From: Pseudomonadota bacterium
GTDB lineage: Bacteria; Pseudomonadota; Gammaproteobacteria; Pseudomonadales; Moraxellaceae
Direction of reading: 5' to 3'
DNA: 33,513 nt
NCBI GenBank assembly: GCA_021833365.1
Contig: JAKBFV010000024.1
Coordinates: forward strand, 1 to 33,513
Shown: positions 16,838 to 25,790 of the stretch, piece by piece
Numbering within the stretch: position 1 is the stretch's first letter
How the letters are laid out: every line of letters starts with the position of its first letter
Notes under the pieces: model-generated
Seen by the model: the letters and a program-made list of their open reading frames with translations, nothing else
Told to the model about the DNA's origin: nothing
Database searches by the model: none
Position numbers and translations under genes: made by a program

Positions 16838-17644
16838 ATGCATAGGTGGTGGGGGCGGCAACAATGGCAACTGGACGAGACCCTCGCCTGGAATCTCGCC
16901 GAACTGCATCTGAGCGTCACCCGCTTTGCCCAGGAATGGCAGCTACGCATCGTTCAGTCGACACGCATCTCGGAAGAGCAGAAACATTGGCAGTTCCATG
17001 GCCACAGCGCCCCCCTCGATCTGCCCGGCATGGAGTTACGCCGTCATATCAGCGGCGATACGCACGACAGCCTGCAGCTTCTGCCTGCTCTCGCCGATCG
17101 CCCGGTCGTGGTGCGTCCCGCCTACCCCATCTATATCGGCGCCCAGGTCAGTGTTCTGCTCCATATCAGCACGCCTGTGTGGGTCATGCTACGTCAGGAT
17201 GAGAGTGGCCCCAGTCTGCTCGATATTCCCATCACCCGCCCTACCGACAGCTGGCTCGGCGCCAATACGCGGGAAGGCGAGATCTGCTACGCGACACGTG
17301 TCTTTGGTCGCTTACACTTGCATGAGATCAGTCTGCACCCCTTTCGTGCGGTCACCCCGGTACGCATTCTCAATGACAGTGACGCGGCCTTTCCTCTCGA
17401 ACGCCTGGCTGTTCCCGTACAGCTCTTGCCCCTGCACATCTCGGAAGCTGGCCGCTTATGGACACCGACGCTGAACCTGCGTTGCCACGCCAGCAGCCAG
17501 CACGCCGAGATCCATGTCGCCCGCGACGTCGACGCCATGGCAGGCCCCACCACGCTCCTGACGCCACCGCGCACGCCCCTCGGCGGTGGCAATCTCATCC
17601 GCGCTCTCGACAGCCTGATCGCCTCCCGGAAGATCGCCTCATGA
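16838..17644 (+). CDS. DUF432 domain-containing protein
   Basis: I recognise the family as DUF432, which in bacteria and archaea is often encoded next to MscS-type channels. The 268-residue product has no signal peptide and no membrane segment, and looks like an all-beta cytoplasmic protein. The block VVRPAYPIYIGAQVSVLLHI and the SWLGANTREGEICYATR segment look like the conserved core. ATG 16838 has AGGA and GGAG upstream. Its stop overlaps the start of the next gene as ATGA (17641-17644), so the two are translationally coupled. The function is unknown; a partner or regulator of the channel is an inference from gene pairing. Confidence 0.8.
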   Translation: MHRWWGRQQWQLDETLAWNLAELHLSVTRFAQEWQLRIVQSTRISEEQKHWQFHGHSAPLDLPGMELRRHISGDTHDSLQLLPALADRPVVVRPAYPIYIGAQVSVLLHISTPVWVMLRQDESGPSLLDIPITRPTDSWLGANTREGEICYATRVFGRLHLHEISLHPFRAVTPVRILNDSDAAFPLERLAVPVQLLPLHISEAGRLWTPTLNLRCHASSQHAEIHVARDVDAMAGPTTLLTPPRTPLGGGNLIRALDSLIASRKIAS

Positions 17645-18432
17645 CCCTGAGTCATCTCGACCTCAATGACCGCCTCCTGCTGATCACCCGCGCCAGTCTT
17701 CTGCTCTTGCTGGGCTGGGTCTGCGCCCGCCTGCTGGCGACGGCCTTCGCCCGGTTCACCCGCGCAAGGCTGAGCGTGCATCATATGACCATGGGGCGAC
17801 GCGCCATCTTCTACCTGGTCTTTCTGCTCTTTTTCACCTCCTCCTTGCACGAACTCGGTATCCGCCTCAGTACCCTGATGGGCGCTGCCGGCATTTTGAC
17901 CGTCGCGGTCGGCTTCGCCTCGCAGACCTCAGCGTCGAATCTGATCAGTGGTCTGTTTCTGCTCGGCGAAGGAGCTTTCGCTCTCGGTGACTGGATCCAG
18001 GTCGGAACGACCCTGGGCGAGGTCTTGTCCATCGATCTCCTGTCGGTCAAATTGCGTACGGTCAACAACCTCTTCGTGCGCCTGCCCAATGAAATCCTCA
18101 TCAAGTCGGAAGTCACCAATATTTCGCGCTTTCCCATCCGTCGTCTCGACCTCAGGATCGGTGTCGCCTACAAGGAAAACCTCGGTCATGTGCGCCAGGT
18201 GCTACTGCAACTGGCTGAAAGCCTACCGCATAGCCTCGATGAACCCGCCGCGAGCGTGCAAGTCGAGGAGTTTGCCGCATCGAGCATCAACTTACGCTTC
18301 TCGATCTGGGTGCAACGCGAACACTATATGGACATGCTCGGCGAGATTCATGAGGCGGTGAAAAACTGTCTCGACGCTGCCGGCATCGAGATTCCCTTCA
18401 ATCAGATGGTCTTACACATCGAAAAGCCGTGA
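17641..18432 (+). CDS. MscS-family small-conductance mechanosensitive channel
   Basis: The product releases osmolytes under membrane tension if it acts as other MscS proteins do. The 263-residue chain has three membrane segments (about residues 13-35, 58-78 and 80-110). The pore-lining helix is the Gly/Ala-rich AAGILTVAVGFASQTSASNL. The beta-domain follows (GEGAFALGDWIQVGTTLGEV) and then the mixed alpha/beta C-terminal domain. ATG 17641 overlaps the DUF432 stop. It converges on the response-regulator gene with a 3-base gap. Confidence 0.9.
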   Translation: MTLSHLDLNDRLLLITRASLLLLLGWVCARLLATAFARFTRARLSVHHMTMGRRAIFYLVFLLFFTSSLHELGIRLSTLMGAAGILTVAVGFASQTSASNLISGLFLLGEGAFALGDWIQVGTTLGEVLSIDLLSVKLRTVNNLFVRLPNEILIKSEVTNISRFPIRRLDLRIGVAYKENLGHVRQVLLQLAESLPHSLDEPAASVQVEEFAASSINLRFSIWVQREHYMDMLGEIHEAVKNCLDAAGIEIPFNQMVLHIEKP

Positions 18433-18435
18433 CGC

Positions 18436-19563
18436 TCAGAGCATGCCGAGCAATTCGTCGAGTATGCGCCGATCGACTTCATTGAGGCCGGTAAAGCGAT
18501 AGCCACAGCGGTAGTCCTGCGTCGCATCGGCGTACTGGCTCCACACCGACACGGCATCGAAACTCATGGTATTCGAGCCTTGCAGGGTCTCGGGCAACAC
18601 CATGCTATAGCTGAGCTCCTGACCAAGAATCTGGGCCTCACGCGTCACCAATTTGAAGCCATCGCGCGAGAGATTGGCCATGCGCCCGATATTGCGCCCA
18701 GTCGCCCGATCGAAAACACGCAGTACCGCCGACACCGATTTGCGCTGCATACGGCGCTCCTGGCTGACTGCGGCGGCAGGTGAGTGACTGGCCAGCGGAC
18801 GCAACACGATGACGGCACCGGCGAAGCTTTCCTCCGGAGCATTGATCGGGCGTGCGCTGACCTGCACCGGGGTGTATTCCGCACCATTACGCAGGAAGAA
18901 AGATTCCTGAGCATCGACCGCCAGCCCCTGGCGGCAACCGAGAAAAATGCTGCTGGTGATCCAACTCTCACGCTCACCGACGGTATTGCCGCTGATCACC
19001 TCCATGATCGAGCGTCCTTCGATGGGATCGAGGCGCAAAGACAACATCTCGCGCAAGGCCGGATTGAAATAGGTGATGCGACCACTGGCATCGACAGCGA
19101 CGACCGCCTCGCTGAGCGCCGCCAGCAAGGAGGTATTTTGTGCTTGCAGAGCGCGAATTTCCTGCAACTGTATCTGCAACTCCTGACGCTGGCGGGCGAG
19201 GTCGAGAAAAACATTGACCTTGCTCTCGAGCACGACAGGATCGAAGGGCTTGTTGATATAGTCGACGGCCCCCGACTGATAACCACGGAATGCATAGCTG
19301 GCGTCAGTGTGAATGGCGGTGACAAAGATGATCGGCAAAGTCTGCGTTTTGCGGTTGCGCCGCATCAGTTCCGCCACCTCAAAACCATCCATGCCCGGCA
19401 TCTGTACATCCAGCAATACCAAAACGACATCATGCTTGAGCAGGAGACGCAGAGCCTCATTGCCCGAAGATGCTTTGATGATCTCAAGACCAGGACGCTC
19501 GAGGACGGCCTCGATGGCCATGATATTTTCCGCTCGATCATCCACCACCATGATACGCTGCAT
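18436..19563 (-). CDS. Response regulator with REC, PAS and C-terminal PilZ domains
   Basis: The 375-residue protein starts at ATG 19563 with GGGGAT 6 bases upstream. Residues 3-120 are a receiver domain with phospho-acceptor Asp52 (LLDVQMPGMDG) and Lys in YINKPFD. A coiled-coil (about 125-150) leads into a PAS domain (about 150-250). The last 110 residues are a PilZ domain with both parts of the c-di-GMP motif: RRMQR (RxxxR) and NLSRDG (NxSxxG). It is the last gene of a five-gene unit with the hybrid kinase. Likely an output protein combining phosphorylation and c-di-GMP sensing (inference); its target is unknown. Confidence 0.85.
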   Translation of the reverse strand: MQRIMVVDDRAENIMAIEAVLERPGLEIIKASSGNEALRLLLKHDVVLVLLDVQMPGMDGFEVAELMRRNRKTQTLPIIFVTAIHTDASYAFRGYQSGAVDYINKPFDPVVLESKVNVFLDLARQRQELQIQLQEIRALQAQNTSLLAALSEAVVAVDASGRITYFNPALREMLSLRLDPIEGRSIMEVISGNTVGERESWITSSIFLGCRQGLAVDAQESFFLRNGAEYTPVQVSARPINAPEESFAGAVIVLRPLASHSPAAAVSQERRMQRKSVSAVLRVFDRATGRNIGRMANLSRDGFKLVTREAQILGQELSYSMVLPETLQGSNTMSFDAVSVWSQYADATQDYRCGYRFTGLNEVDRRILDELLGML

Positions 19564-19564
19564 T

Positions 19565-20146
19565 TCAAATCCCCAGATATTCCCGCAGACCGGGCATGAT
19601 GTCCTTGAGACGAAGAACGCGGTCAGCCACACCGCGCGTGATCGCCGCCTGCGGCATGACCGCAGCCGCTGCCTCCTGTGGGTCCTGGACGATGGTGCGC
19701 CCGCCGACTTTCTTGATCATCTCCAGACCCAATGCGCCATCTTCATTGGCGCCGGTCAACAGCACACCGATGAGACGCGCTCCCAGCACTTCACTGAGGC
19801 TGAGCATGGTGACATCGATCGCTGGACGACAATAGTGCACAGGCGCCGAGGTGCATAGGGCAAAACTGCCATCTTTTTCCATGAGCAAATGATAATTGGC
19901 CGGCGCCAGATAGACACAGGGCCAGCTCAGAACCTCTTTATCCTCGACCTCACGTACCGGTATGGAACAATATCGCCGCACCGAACGTTCGAAAGAGTGG
20001 TGTGTGTCATGATTTCTGTGCAGCACGATGAGCATGGGAACCGGAAAAGCATCGGGAATATTTTTCAGCAATTGCAAACAGGCCTCGACCCCGCCCCAGG
20101 AGGCCCCGATCACGACCATGTGCTCGGGCAGCGTCGGAGCCACCAC
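19565..20146 (-). CDS. Stand-alone CheB-type methylesterase domain
   Basis: CheB enzymes remove methyl groups from (or deamidate) chemoreceptors. This 193-residue protein is only the catalytic domain. The triad is visible: Ser16 in IGASWGG, His43 in VLHRNHD, and Asp136 in TGANEDGA. No receiver is attached, but a single-REC protein is encoded directly upstream. I choose GTG 20146, which overlaps nothing but begins 1 base past the previous stop region (TGA at 20148-20150), with AAGGA 8 bases upstream; ATG 20119 is the alternative. The substrate is unclear because no chemoreceptor gene is in the window. Confidence 0.85.
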   Translation of the reverse strand: MVAPTLPEHMVVIGASWGGVEACLQLLKNIPDAFPVPMLIVLHRNHDTHHSFERSVRRYCSIPVREVEDKEVLSWPCVYLAPANYHLLMEKDGSFALCTSAPVHYCRPAIDVTMLSLSEVLGARLIGVLLTGANEDGALGLEMIKKVGGRTIVQDPQEAAAAVMPQAAITRGVADRVLRLKDIMPGLREYLGI

Positions 20147-20147
20147 G

Positions 20148-20621
20148 TCAGGCTTCCTTTTGCGAAGCAGCCAGCATCTTCTGCAACTCGCGCATAGACT
20201 CCTGACTCTTGCGCAACTTCTCTTCGAGTCGCCGCTTTTGCTCGTCAAGATCGAGAAAAAACCGCACCTTGTGGCGCAAGACCGTCGCATCGAGGGGCTT
20301 GAACAGATAATCCACGGCGCCGACATCATAACCACGACTGACGTAGCGCGACTCTTTGCTGATCGCGGTCACAAAGATGATCGGGATCATGCGCGTACGC
20401 TGACTCTTGCGCATCAGCTCGGCGACCTCGAAACCATCCATCTCCGGCATCTGCACATCGAGCAGAACGAGGCTGATTTCATGGCGCAACAAGAGGCTGA
20501 GGGCTTCATTGCCGGAAGCGGCGCGCAGCAAGGAACAGTCAAGATCCTCGAGAATGGCTTCGATCGCCACCAGATTCTCCGGGTGATCATCGACGATGAG
20601 TATGTTTTGTTCTTTGCTCAT
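20148..20621 (-). CDS. Single-domain response regulator with C-terminal coiled coil
   Basis: The 157-residue product starts at ATG 20621. Residues 5-122 are a receiver domain with Asp11/Asp12, phospho-acceptor Asp55 (LLDVQMPEMDG) and a Lys in YLFKPLD. The remaining 30 residues are a charged helix (EQKRRLEEKLRKSQESMREL) suited to dimerisation or docking. It resembles the receiver of the gene at 18436-19563 (shared SGNEAL, LLDVQMP, DGFEVAELMR), so the two look like duplicates. It probably acts as a CheY-like relay from the hybrid kinase to CheB or CheR (inference). Confidence 0.87.
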   Translation of the reverse strand: MSKEQNILIVDDHPENLVAIEAILEDLDCSLLRAASGNEALSLLLRHEISLVLLDVQMPEMDGFEVAELMRKSQRTRMIPIIFVTAISKESRYVSRGYDVGAVDYLFKPLDATVLRHKVRFFLDLDEQKRRLEEKLRKSQESMRELQKMLAASQKEA

Positions 20622-20632
20622 GCCCCAAACCC

Positions 20633-21466
20633 TCAGTAGCGCTTACGATAAATTTTATGATGGACATCGACGACCTCGAAGCTGCCCTCGCAGCGCGCCG
20701 AGCGCAAGCTTTCCTTGCTGCCGAGGCAGAGCATCCCCCCCAGATCGAGGCTTTCGTGGAACAAGTCGAAGACCCGTTGTTGTAAGTTCTTATTAAAATA
20801 GATCAACACATTACGACAGAAGATGACCTGCATCTCGCCAAAAACCTGATCCGTCGCCAGGTCATGATCAGCGAAAATCAGATGCCGTTTGAGCACAGCG
20901 TCCATGATGACATTGTCATAGCGCGCCGTATAGTAGTCAGAGAAAGCCGCCTTACCGCCCGAACGCAGATAGTTCTGGGTGTATTTTTTCAGCGCAGACG
21001 CCGGAAAAATACCACGCTTGGCCTGCTCCAACACTTGATGATCGATGTCGGTGGCATAGATATGGCAACGTTCATAGAGACCCTCCTCCATGAGCAGAAT
21101 CGCCATCGAATAGATCTCTTCGCCGGTCGAGCAACCCGCATGCCAGATCTTCAGATAGGGGTGGGTACGCAACAACGGCACCACTTTGTCACGAAAAGCC
21201 TTGTAGAACTCCGGATCGCGGAACATCTCCGTGACATTGATGGTGAGATCGCTGAGCAGATGCGCAAAGGCGGCACGATCACGCAGAATTTTGCCTTGCA
21301 GGAGAGAGACGTGCTCGATGCTCTGCATGGTCAGATGGTGCTGGATACGCCGGCGCATGGAGGCCTGACTATAGGAGCGAAAATCGTAACCATAGGCCTG
21401 ATAGATGGCCTCGAGAAGGAGTTCGTATTCGATCTGGTCGACGTCAGGCTGCAGATGCGGATCCAC
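20633..21466 (-). CDS. CheR-type protein-glutamate O-methyltransferase
   Basis: CheR uses S-adenosylmethionine to methylate glutamates of chemoreceptors. The 277-residue product begins at GTG 21466, 4 bases after the hybrid-kinase stop, with GGGGG upstream. The N-terminal helical domain (to about residue 75) contains NVTEMFRDPEFY. The SAM-binding core has WHAGCSTGEEIYSMA and the later CRNVLIYF motif. No TPR tail is present. It lacks a receptor in this window; its substrate may be a distant receptor or the kinase itself (inference). Confidence 0.88.
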   Translation of the reverse strand: MDPHLQPDVDQIEYELLLEAIYQAYGYDFRSYSQASMRRRIQHHLTMQSIEHVSLLQGKILRDRAAFAHLLSDLTINVTEMFRDPEFYKAFRDKVVPLLRTHPYLKIWHAGCSTGEEIYSMAILLMEEGLYERCHIYATDIDHQVLEQAKRGIFPASALKKYTQNYLRSGGKAAFSDYYTARYDNVIMDAVLKRHLIFADHDLATDQVFGEMQVIFCRNVLIYFNKNLQQRVFDLFHESLDLGGMLCLGSKESLRSARCEGSFEVVDVHHKIYRKRY

Positions 21467-21470
21467 GCTC

Positions 21471-24400
21471 TTACCCCCGCTGCTGTAGCCAGACCCGCAT
21501 CAAGGACTGCAATTTGTCCATATTGATCGGCTTGGCGATATAGTCGTTGGCACCGGCTTCCAGGCATTTATTGCGATCTTCCTTCATCGCCTTGGCGGTC
21601 AGGGCGATGATCGGCAGCTTGCGCCAACGATCATCGGCGCGCAAGCGGCGCATGGCTTCATAACCATCCATCTCCGGCATCATGATGTCCATGAGCACGA
21701 GATCATAGTCGCCTTCGGCCAGTGCCTGCAGCGCCTCCTTGCCATTGTTGGCGACCTGAACCTGGCAGCCCCACTCTTCCAGACCCGCCGATAAAGCGTA
21801 GATATTGCGCATATCGTCATCGACGACGAGAATGCGCCGGTCACTGAACAAGGCATCACGATGCGCGCTGACCGCGCCGTTGTGGGGGCGGCCATGCCCC
21901 TGACTATCGATCCAGTGCAGGAACAGGGAGACTTCACTGAGCAGACGCTCCGCCGAGCGCTCAGTTTTGAGGATGATGCGGTCGGCATGACGGCGCAGAC
22001 GCGCCTCTTCCTCGCGCGACAGATCGCGCCCGGTATAGACGATGATGGGCAGGTCACGCAGTCCCTCCTGCGCATGCAGCTTCTCAAGCAAAGAGAATCC
22101 ATCGGTGTCCGGCAACGACAGATCGAGGATCATGCAATCGAAACTCTCCTGTGTTAGCGTCGCCAGAGCCTCCTCGCCACTCGCGCAGATAGTGACCTCG
22201 ACCTGATGCTCGGCAAACAAGGCGATGATCGCCTCGTTTTGCAGATTGCTGTCTTCGACCACCAACAATTTACGCATGGGCCGACTGCTCTGCTGCAAGA
22301 GCTTGGCAAACATCGACTGCATCGCATGCGGATCGACCGGCTTCATCAGATAATCCTGAGCACCGAGGCCGAGCGCCTTGTCGCGCTCATTGTGACCGGA
22401 CAGAATATGCACGGGAATGTTAGCCGTGGCAGGATCAGCCTTGAGTTCACGCATCACCTCCAGACCATCGATACCGGGCAGGCCGAGATCGAGAATGAGG
22501 GCGTCCGGTTGGAACTCGCGCGCCATCACCAGAGCTGTCTCGCCGTCATGGGCGATCAGGGTGCGGAAGTGGTAGTCACGTGCCAGATCGACGAGAACCT
22601 GTGCAAAATTGACATCGTCATCGACCACCAGCAAAGTGCGTGGCTCGTCCGGCGCTTTGCTGCTCACCGTCGTGCTCGCGGGCAACGCTGCCGACTCAGG
22701 CAAGAAACGGCTCGCCGGGGTTTCGGTCACCGTCGCCGCGTGTCCCTGCGGCAAGTACAGGGTAAAGGTGCAGCCCTGGCCCTCACCGGCGCTGAACAGA
22801 CGCACCTCACCACCGAGCAGAGACGACAGCTCGCGTGAAATGGTCAGCCCCAGTCCAGTACCGCCATATTTGCGCGAAGTCGTGCCATCCGCCTGTTGGA
22901 AGGCCTCAAAGATGAGCTCCTGCTTCGCCGTCGGCACACCGATGCCGGTATCGATACAGGAAAAAGCCACCAAAGTCTCGACCGGCTGCTGCAAACGACG
23001 CAAGGGGGTGGCATCGACGACCGGATGGATACGCAGGGTGACGCCACCTTGATGAGTGAACTTGAAGGCATTGGAAAAGAAATTGCGCAGGATCTGTTCC
23101 AGACGCTGACGATCGGTGTAGATGCACTCCGGCAGACCTGGCGCCAGCTCCACCTCAAAGCGCAAGCCCTTATGCTGGGCGATGTGGGCGAAACCGCGCT
23201 GAATATCCTCGACAAAATCACTCAGCTTCAAAGCATCGATGACCAACTGCATCTTGCCCTCCTCGACCTTGGCGATGTCGAGGATGTCATTGATCAGGGT
23301 GAGCAGATCCGCACCGGCCGAATGGATGACCTGGGCATGCTCAACCTGCTTCGGCTGTAGATTGCCTTGGCGATTTTCGGCAAGAGAATTCGACAGAATG
23401 AGGATACTGTTGAGCGGCGTGCGCAGTTCATGCGACATGGTGCTCAAAAATTCCGATTTGTACCGGCTGGATTGCTCGAGCAGGCGATTTTTCTCCTCCA
23501 TCAGCTCCTGCGCCCGCTCCAGTTCCTCATTTTTTGATAGCAGCTCATTGCGTTGCTCAGCCAGCAAACGCGCCTGCGCCTCGAGCTCTTCATTGATGAC
23601 GCGCAGTTCCTCCTGCTGCGCCTGCAGACTCTCCTCAGAGGCGCGCAAGGCCTGCGCCTGCGCTTCGAGCTCACCATTGGCGTGGCGCAGTTCCTCCTGC
23701 TGCTGCTGCAGCTTCGATTCCGAAGCGCTGAGCTGAATAGCCTGCGCCTCGAGGTCCTCATTGACCTCACGCAACTGCTCCTGCTGCTCCTCCATCAGAC
23801 GCGCCTGCCCCTGCTGCGCTGCCAGGGCATCGCGTACCGCCTGCCGCGAAATGGCCGTAGCCAAGGCGATAGCGATACTCTCGACCGACAAACGCAAGAT
23901 CTCCAGATCATCGGCGTCAAAGGCGTGCAGGGTACCGATCTCGAGCACGCCTTGCAGGTGTCCTTCATACACGATGGGGGTCACGACGACCTGACGCGGC
24001 GTCGTCTCGCCCATACCCGAGGCGATGCTGAGATAATCGTCGGGCAGCTTCTCAATAAGGATTTGCTGGCGTTCGAGAGCGGCTTGACCGACCAGTGATT
24101 CGCCGAGGCGGAAGGTGTTGGCAAGATTCTTGCGCCGCACCAGGGCATAGCTGGCCTTGAGCTGTAAAACATCCTGCTCATGTGAATAGAGCAGGCCGAC
24201 CTGCGCATGCAGAGCCGGCACCAGGTGATTGAGAACGGCTTGCGCGATCTCCTGCTCACCGAGATCACCACGCATGTGCGTGGTCAGATCAGCCACCGCG
24301 CCTTTGACTCGCTCGGCGCGGCGATCCTCCTCAAAACGGCGCGCCAGGGCGTCGCGCATCTTGATCAAAGCGGCGATCAAGCGACCGAGCTCATCGTGCG

Positions 24401-25109
24401 AGCGCTTTTGCAAATCGACAGCAAAGTCGCCCAGCGCCATGCGATTGGCCGCTTCCGCCGCCAGCTGCAGAGGCCGCACGATCCAGTTGCGTATGGTCAA
24501 AGTCGCCAGCAGCAGCAGCAGAACGGCGAGCAAGCCGCCAAGACTCAGCCCGATCACCCATACGACACGGCTCTGCAGCTCGATGGCAGCGAGACGTGTA
24601 TCGAGGAGATGGATGGCCTGATGGCGCAAGGCCTGCACTTCCTCATCGAGGTGCAGACCGAGCGCGCGTACCATCGCTGGAGCGATCGCATGCACTCCCG
24701 GCAAACGCCCATAGACCGCCGCTTCGCGCTGCGCCTGGGCAAAGCCGGCATAGGTGCGAAAATCCATCAACAAAGCTTGCGTCTGCGGCGACAGATCACG
24801 ATCGACTGGCGGCAACTGCGCCAAGGCGCGCTCGATCTGCGCCGACAAGGCGTTGGTCGCCAGCAGACTAGTCTCGGAAGGCGACTGCAAGGTCTGCTCC
24901 TGGCGCGCCTCAAGCGCATACAAAGACTCGCGCGCGCGCTGCAGACGCTGGATGAAGACGAGATCGGCATGGCGCCCGACGGCGACCTGGCGCCCCATAT
25001 CCTGGCTCGCCAGATAGGTAAATCCAAGATAGAGACTGAAGCCGAACAGGCCGAGCACGGCGATCGACATCACCTTGAACCACAAGGAGAGGTTGTGAAA
25101 CCATTTCAT
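21471..25109 (-). CDS. Hybrid sensor histidine kinase: HAMP-GAF-coiled coil-HisKA-HATPase-REC-REC-REC
   Basis: The 1212-residue protein starts at ATG 25109. Membrane segments lie at about 12-34 and 183-205, enclosing a helical periplasmic sensor of about 150 residues. HAMP (206-258), GAF (about 285-425) and a long coiled coil (425-557) follow. The coiled coil contains exact 28-residue repeats beginning at 446, 474, 502 and (weaker) 530. The phospho-acceptor His560 is in MSHELRTP; the N box is Asn680, and the G boxes are DTGIG (720-724) and GTGLGL (750-755). Three receivers carry Asp874, Asp996 and Asp1141. It heads the cheR-REC-cheB-REC/PAS/PilZ unit. The signal sensed is unknown. Confidence 0.92.
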   Translation of the reverse strand: MKWFHNLSLWFKVMSIAVLGLFGFSLYLGFTYLASQDMGRQVAVGRHADLVFIQRLQRARESLYALEARQEQTLQSPSETSLLATNALSAQIERALAQLPPVDRDLSPQTQALLMDFRTYAGFAQAQREAAVYGRLPGVHAIAPAMVRALGLHLDEEVQALRHQAIHLLDTRLAAIELQSRVVWVIGLSLGGLLAVLLLLLATLTIRNWIVRPLQLAAEAANRMALGDFAVDLQKRSHDELGRLIAALIKMRDALARRFEEDRRAERVKGAVADLTTHMRGDLGEQEIAQAVLNHLVPALHAQVGLLYSHEQDVLQLKASYALVRRKNLANTFRLGESLVGQAALERQQILIEKLPDDYLSIASGMGETTPRQVVVTPIVYEGHLQGVLEIGTLHAFDADDLEILRLSVESIAIALATAISRQAVRDALAAQQGQARLMEEQQEQLREVNEDLEAQAIQLSASESKLQQQQEELRHANGELEAQAQALRASEESLQAQQEELRVINEELEAQARLLAEQRNELLSKNEELERAQELMEEKNRLLEQSSRYKSEFLSTMSHELRTPLNSILILSNSLAENRQGNLQPKQVEHAQVIHSAGADLLTLINDILDIAKVEEGKMQLVIDALKLSDFVEDIQRGFAHIAQHKGLRFEVELAPGLPECIYTDRQRLEQILRNFFSNAFKFTHQGGVTLRIHPVVDATPLRRLQQPVETLVAFSCIDTGIGVPTAKQELIFEAFQQADGTTSRKYGGTGLGLTISRELSSLLGGEVRLFSAGEGQGCTFTLYLPQGHAATVTETPASRFLPESAALPASTTVSSKAPDEPRTLLVVDDDVNFAQVLVDLARDYHFRTLIAHDGETALVMAREFQPDALILDLGLPGIDGLEVMRELKADPATANIPVHILSGHNERDKALGLGAQDYLMKPVDPHAMQSMFAKLLQQSSRPMRKLLVVEDSNLQNEAIIALFAEHQVEVTICASGEEALATLTQESFDCMILDLSLPDTDGFSLLEKLHAQEGLRDLPIIVYTGRDLSREEEARLRRHADRIILKTERSAERLLSEVSLFLHWIDSQGHGRPHNGAVSAHRDALFSDRRILVVDDDMRNIYALSAGLEEWGCQVQVANNGKEALQALAEGDYDLVLMDIMMPEMDGYEAMRRLRADDRWRKLPIIALTAKAMKEDRNKCLEAGANDYIAKPINMDKLQSLMRVWLQQRG
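23523..23774 (-). repeat. Three tandem 84-bp (28-residue) coding repeats in the kinase coiled coil
   Basis: Residues 446-473, 474-501 and 502-529 of the hybrid kinase share the pattern LR-x-x-N-x-[ED]LEAQA-x-x-L followed by Gln/Glu-rich residues ending EE. Each unit is exactly four heptads. The DNA of the units is also clearly similar, so the array arose by internal duplication. Confidence 0.8.
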
Positions 25110-25254
25110 AGGCGCGACCGACCTCGGTGAGCCCTTCGGGCTGTATTATTCTGCTCGGGCCGTGAACCGCCCACACTGTTGACGAAGTTAGCGAAAATAG
25201 CCCGCCAAAACAAGGGGCGCAGGCGGTATCAGCGACAAGGATGCCGCACAGAGC

Positions 25255-25283
25255 TTGACGCTCCGGCAAAAGATTTATACCAT
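25255..25283 (+). promoter_or_regulatory. Probable tRNA-Cys promoter
   Basis: TTGACG (25255-25260) is a near-perfect -35. At 17 bases the -10 is TACCAT (25278-25283); an overlapping TTATAC is closer to consensus but only 14 bases away. The tRNA begins 24 bases later. Confidence 0.5.
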
Positions 25284-25306
25284 GCTGCGCTCCCTGTAGC
25301 ACCCAA

Positions 25307-25380
25307 GGCTGGGTGGCAGAGTGGTCATGCAGCGGACTGCAACTCCGCGTACGCCGGTTCAATTCCGACCCCAGCCTCCA
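25307..25380 (+). tRNA. tRNA-Cys (GCA)
   Basis: Acceptor arm GGCTGGG pairs with CCCAGCC (25370-25376). The anticodon loop CTGCAAC between CGGA and TCCG gives anticodon GCA. The T-arm is GCCGG-TTCAATT-CCGAC (one imperfect pair), and CCA is encoded at 25378-25380. It is immediately upstream of tRNA-Leu, like cysT-leuZ of E. coli. Confidence 0.95.
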
Positions 25381-25443
25381 TCTTCTTCTGAACCATCCTT
25401 CCGCATAGTCGATGCCGAGCGCGCTGATCCTTCCCCATCCGCC

Positions 25444-25472
25444 TTGAGCCGTCCGTCCTCTCTTGCTATAGT
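25444..25472 (+). promoter_or_regulatory. Promoter of tRNA-Leu
   Basis: TTGAGC (25444-25449), a 17-base spacer and TATAGT (25467-25472) form a strong sigma70 promoter. The mature tRNA begins 28 bases after the -10, so the leucine tRNA can be transcribed apart from tRNA-Cys. Confidence 0.65.
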
Positions 25473-25499
25473 CGCGACCCCAGCGCCCACCTCATGCCG

Positions 25500-25588
25500 G
25501 CCCGGGTGGTGAAATTGGTAGACACAGGGGACTTAAAATCCCCAGGCCAGAAATGGCCGTACCGGTTCGATTCCGGTCCCGGGCACCA
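25500..25588 (+). tRNA. tRNA-Leu (UAA)
   Basis: Acceptor arm GCCCGGG pairs with CCCGGGC (25578-25584), with A as discriminator and CCA encoded at 25586-25588. The anticodon loop CTTAAAA between GGGGA and TCCCC gives UAA. A long variable arm (GGCCAGAAATGGCC) is as expected for tRNA-Leu. Accessory DNA starts just downstream. Confidence 0.96.
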
Positions 25589-25790
25589 TTTATATATACA
25601 TCTCAAGACATCCAAGACAGTCGAAAATTGCCACCGACTCAGGTTTCGGTGCAAATCAACACATATTTGCTGTCCGTGACATGGATAAACTTACGTTTCC
25701 AGCACGCCTGCAGGTCTTGTTTGCGCATCAGTCGGCGGCTACGGTAGCTGGCCGGATGCGCATGAGACCGGACACCTCATCGATTGGGAA
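25589..25790. other. Gap after tRNA-Leu holding gene debris
   Basis: No intact gene is visible. A short frame beginning at ATG 25681 (MDKLTFPARLQVLFAHQSAA) is interrupted at 25828 and looks like the first residues of a longer mobile-element protein. From 25689 a second frame is open and runs into the vapC remnant. I read this as the seam of past recombination. Confidence 0.45.
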
